Shown here in pieces: positions 61,902-64,000 of a stretch of DNA of 64,000 bases (the first letter of the stretch is position 1; every line of letters begins with the position of its first letter). The stretch lies in NCBI RefSeq assembly GCF_900108185.1, contig NZ_FNVA01000004.1, forward strand, positions 248,001 to 312,000. Direction: 5' to 3'. Made by a program: the position numbers and the translations under genes. The notes under the pieces were generated by a model. It ran no database searches and was not told the origin of the DNA. It saw only the letters and a program-made list of their open reading frames with translations. This stretch comes from Bryocella elongata. Lineage in GTDB: Bacteria > Acidobacteriota > Terriglobia > Terriglobales > Acidobacteriaceae.

Positions 61902-63102
61902 TCTGTCCCACCTTCGCAAGCAGTCGTTCCGCCATGGAAAAGGCTCCGCGCAACTCCGCAAGGCCACGCAAACGTCCTACGGCCGGATACCCCGGCGCTG
62001 CACCTCGTTCCACGTCGTTGAGCAGTTCCTGCCCATGATCGGCACGGAAGGGTAGTCTTCGATCATCACCCGAGAGTTGGCGCCGCCGGCTCTCTCGGAC
62101 AACTTCGATCACGAGAGCGATCAGGTCCGCATCTCCCTCCAGGTGAGCCGCCTCGAGGAACGACTCAATCCCGCCAAGACCCGTGTCTCGTTGCGTGGAA
62201 CGGAGATGCAGAAACCCAATCCCGGCAGCGAACTCCCTCAGCATGGCCAGCAAATCATTGTCGGCACGGACGCCGAGCGCTCCTGAGCAGAAGGTCAGTG
62301 AGTTTGCCTCACTCTCGTACTGATTGAGAATCCAACGCAGATCATCGGCCGTACTCACCACTCTTGGCAAGCCGAGCAATGGACGAGGCGGATCATCGGG
62401 ATGAATGCACAGCCTCACGCCGCACTCATCCGCTACAGGGCCAACGCACTTCAGGAAATCACGAAGGGTACCGCGGAGGTCCTCGCGCGTTAGCCCCTGA
62501 TAAGCCTTTAGAGTCTCCGTGGTGCTTTCCAGTGTCAGGCGCTGATGACCTCCCGGGAGGCCATCGAGGATCGTCTGTCTCAGCGCCGTCTGCTCCTCAA
62601 TGGACAACGCCGCGAAGTACTCCTTGGCTTCCGAGCATGCCTGCTCGCCCCAATCTCCGACGGCGCCCTCGCGACGCAGCATAAAAAGATCGAAGGCTGC
62701 GAACGACCGGGCATCGAACCTGGTGGTATAGCCTCCGTTCGGTGCAGGCTCGCGCAGGTGAGTCCTCGTCCAGCTGAAGAGCGGCATCCAGTTGTATGCG
62801 ATCGTGTGCAGTCCACAGTGGGCAAGATTGCGGATCGATTGTGCGAAGTTCTCCACGTCCTGCTGCCATCCCGCAGCGCGCGTCTTGATCCGCTCTGTTA
62901 CCTCCAGGCTCTCGACGACGGTCCACTCCAGCCCCGCTGTGCGCACCTCAGCCTGGCGCTTACGAATGGCATCTGGAGGCCAGACCATACCTGCTGGTAC
63001 GTCGTGCAGGGCCGTCACGACGCCAACGGCGCCCGCCTCTCTGGCGTCTCGCAATGTGACACGGTCCTCAGGACCGAACCAACGCCACGTCTGCTCTAGC
63101 AA
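61882..63102 (-). CDS. uxuA: D-mannonate dehydratase
   Basis: 406 residues of the UxuA family. Metal/substrate blocks: WPPDAIRKRQAEV, CGLHTIAYNWMPLFSWTRT, RLCIHPDDPPRPLLGLPRVVST, NSLTFCSGALG and FLHLRSTQR, PGYPAVGRLRG. Converts D-mannonate to 2-keto-3-deoxygluconate in hexuronate catabolism. TTG start at 63102, supported by GGAGAGG nine bases upstream. Transcribed away from the hybrid regulator. Confidence 0.94.
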   Translation of the reverse strand: MLEQTWRWFGPEDRVTLRDAREAGAVGVVTALHDVPAGMVWPPDAIRKRQAEVRTAGLEWTVVESLEVTERIKTRAAGWQQDVENFAQSIRNLAHCGLHTIAYNWMPLFSWTRTHLREPAPNGGYTTRFDARSFAAFDLFMLRREGAVGDWGEQACSEAKEYFAALSIEEQTALRQTILDGLPGGHQRLTLESTTETLKAYQGLTREDLRGTLRDFLKCVGPVADECGVRLCIHPDDPPRPLLGLPRVVSTADDLRWILNQYESEANSLTFCSGALGVRADNDLLAMLREFAAGIGFLHLRSTQRDTGLGGIESFLEAAHLEGDADLIALVIEVVRESRRRQLSGDDRRLPFRADHGQELLNDVERGAAPGYPAVGRLRGLAELRGAFSMAERLLAKVGQNAGHPE

Positions 63103-63366
63103 TCTCTTGTCCTCTCCAAATGTGCATCGTCTGGACCCGATGCGGTGCGCCTCTTCGTTGCGTGTTAAGGAGGCTTTGCGGTAACGTTCCGGTGCGCCTC
63201 CCGGGAGCCGGGTGGCATCGTGTCAACAGTTTCCCGATGCTACGGCGCAGGAACGTCACTTGAAACAGTTGTCTAGCCATAGACGCAGCGTTTCGCATCA
63301 TGAGACGCTGCGGAAAGATCAAAGCCGTACACAACGGACGGTACCGATGCCGGTTTGGAGAAGCGA
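63103..63366. promoter_or_regulatory. uxuA/regulator divergent control region
   Basis: 264 bp between divergent genes. Contains an inverted pair CAACAGTTTC (63224-63233) and GAAACAGTTG (63262-63271), a near-match pair GTAACGTTCC (63181-63190) and GGAACGTCAC (63250-63259), and a 29-bp imperfect palindrome at 63284-63312 with 8-bp perfect outer arms CGCAGCGT/ACGCTGCG. These are candidate operators for the adjacent regulator. Confidence 0.55.
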
Positions 63367-64000
63367 ATGAAGTCGCCATCAAAGGGTGCGCACAGTGTGA
63401 ACGGGACAAAACGTGGATACACGATTCAGGCGGTGGTGCGCGCCGCGTCCATCCTCAACGCCTTTCAGTCCACGTCGGAAGTTCTCGATCTGCGCGACGT
63501 TGCAGCGCGCGTTGGACTTCACAAAGCGACGACCTTCCGGCTGCTCGAGACCCTCGTCGAGACCCACCTTCTCGAAAGGGCAGGAAAGCAGGGTTACCGT
63601 TGCTGCATTCAGCCTGCGCGCACGAAGCGCTTCCGCATTGGTTATGGTTCGCAGACCAGCCTGCTTCCGTTTACCGCCACGGTGAGCGATAGCCTGGTTG
63701 TAGCAGCCAACGCAGCCAACGTGGATCTGATGGTGTTGAACAACGGCCTGAGCCCTCGAATCGCACTCCAGAACGCGGATGCGTTCGTATCCGAAAAGGT
63801 CGACCTCGTCATCGACTCTCAGATCAACATTGGAGTGGCGGCACAGATCGCAGTCAAATTTTCAGAGGCCCGGATCCCTTTCATCGCGCTTGATATCCCG
63901 CACCCCGGAGCGATTTATTTCGGAGCTGATAACTACAAGGCTGGGCGTATCGCAGGCCGCCACCTTGCTCGATGGTCTGCAAAGAACTGGAAGAGCGGAC
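63367..64000 (+). CDS. Hybrid regulator: IclR-type winged helix + periplasmic-binding-type sugar domain, 3' truncated
   Basis: Open from ATG 63367 to the window end (211 codons seen). Residues about 17-75 form an IclR-type winged helix (VVRAASILNAFQSTSEVLDL, RDVAARVGLHKATTFRLLETLVE, ERAGKQGYRC). Instead of the IclR GAF-like effector domain, residues from about 92 read as a type I periplasmic-binding/LacI-like sugar fold (IGYGSQTSLLPFTATVSDSL, VDLVIDSQINIGVAAQIA, RIPFIALDIPHPGAIYFGADNYKAGRIAGRHLA). Frame is continuous across the junction, so it is one gene. GGAGAAGCGA precedes the ATG. Likely senses a sugar acid and controls uxuA and neighbours. Confidence 0.8.
   Translation, partial: MKSPSKGAHSVNGTKRGYTIQAVVRAASILNAFQSTSEVLDLRDVAARVGLHKATTFRLLETLVETHLLERAGKQGYRCCIQPARTKRFRIGYGSQTSLLPFTATVSDSLVVAANAANVDLMVLNNGLSPRIALQNADAFVSEKVDLVIDSQINIGVAAQIAVKFSEARIPFIALDIPHPGAIYFGADNYKAGRIAGRHLARWSAKNWKSG

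Noticed and set aside
1..64000. CRISPR arrays, prophage, IS elements or rRNA genes
   Set aside because: No regularly spaced repeats, transposase, integrase, phage structural genes or rRNA sequences were seen.

Overview
The window reads as a chromosomal segment of a GC-rich Acidobacteriota bacterium of the Terriglobia/Acidobacteriaceae type (Granulicella, Terriglobus, Edaphobacter or similar). That placement is inferred from gene content: the futalosine menaquinone gene mqnE, DUF3467 and DUF1015 proteins, many secreted NHL/BNR propellers, TonB-free small beta-barrels and characteristic dispersed palindromes. No rRNA, CRISPR array, prophage or transposase was seen.

Layout. 1-4062: three-gene unit of a dihydropyrimidinase/hydantoinase (cut by the window start), an NCS1 nucleobase/hydantoin permease and a class III aminotransferase, consistent with pyrimidine or hydantoin catabolism. 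4301-8859: gpmI, a Tat-exported TIM-barrel protein, a mini zinc-ribbon protein, a Tat-exported metallophosphoesterase and a membrane-anchored unknown. 8888-12037: recR, ebfC and dnaX on the minus strand. 12044-12563: a non-coding stretch with a promoter, a 25-codon Cys-rich leaderless ORF and a strong terminator. 12570-19871: DUF1684, YcxB-like, a SET-domain lysine methyltransferase, cysteine desulfurase, DUF1015, an acetyltransferase, a beta-barrel and citrate synthase. 19976-26874: thiO, a membrane-anchored coiled-coil, a peroxiredoxin-like protein, a KdsC-like phosphatase with a short NeuB-like synthase, a cupin, and a MerR regulator with its operator and a divergent beta-barrel gene. 27232-31743: nitrogen control unit amtB-PII-glnD. 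32609-38699: stand-alone nuoB, an OmpA-like protein, a BNR propeller and mqnE. 38850-43312: small membrane protein, acetyltransferase, propeller, GT-C glycosyltransferase, an Imm74-like orphan, DUF3467 and tRNA-Leu(UAG). 43679-50754: lon, another GT-C-like protein, tsaB-rimI, psd-pssA and tRNA-Leu(CAA). 51050-52884: SDR/AraC divergent pair. 53295-64000: a sugar-acid region of two large secreted propeller proteins, an SMP-30 lactonase, an SDR and mannonate dehydratase, facing a hybrid regulator.

Working together: the last region looks like secreted sensing/binding plus intracellular hexuronate catabolism (lactonase, mannonate dehydratase and probable fructuronate/mannonate-type SDR), controlled by a divergently transcribed protein that joins an IclR-type winged helix to a periplasmic-binding-protein-type sugar domain. 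This combination is the most unusual item here; it is cut by the window end.

A second theme is start-site architecture: at least six genes have a TATAAT-like hexamer exactly 6-7 nt before the start codon and no Shine-Dalgarno, indicating leaderless mRNAs. A third is the set of dispersed intergenic palindromes, including a ~110-bp element with inverted ends present twice (21050-21157 and 38700-38809). Start codons were chosen from Shine-Dalgarno or leaderless signals where visible; all functional calls rest on recognisable motifs, with no database search behind them.
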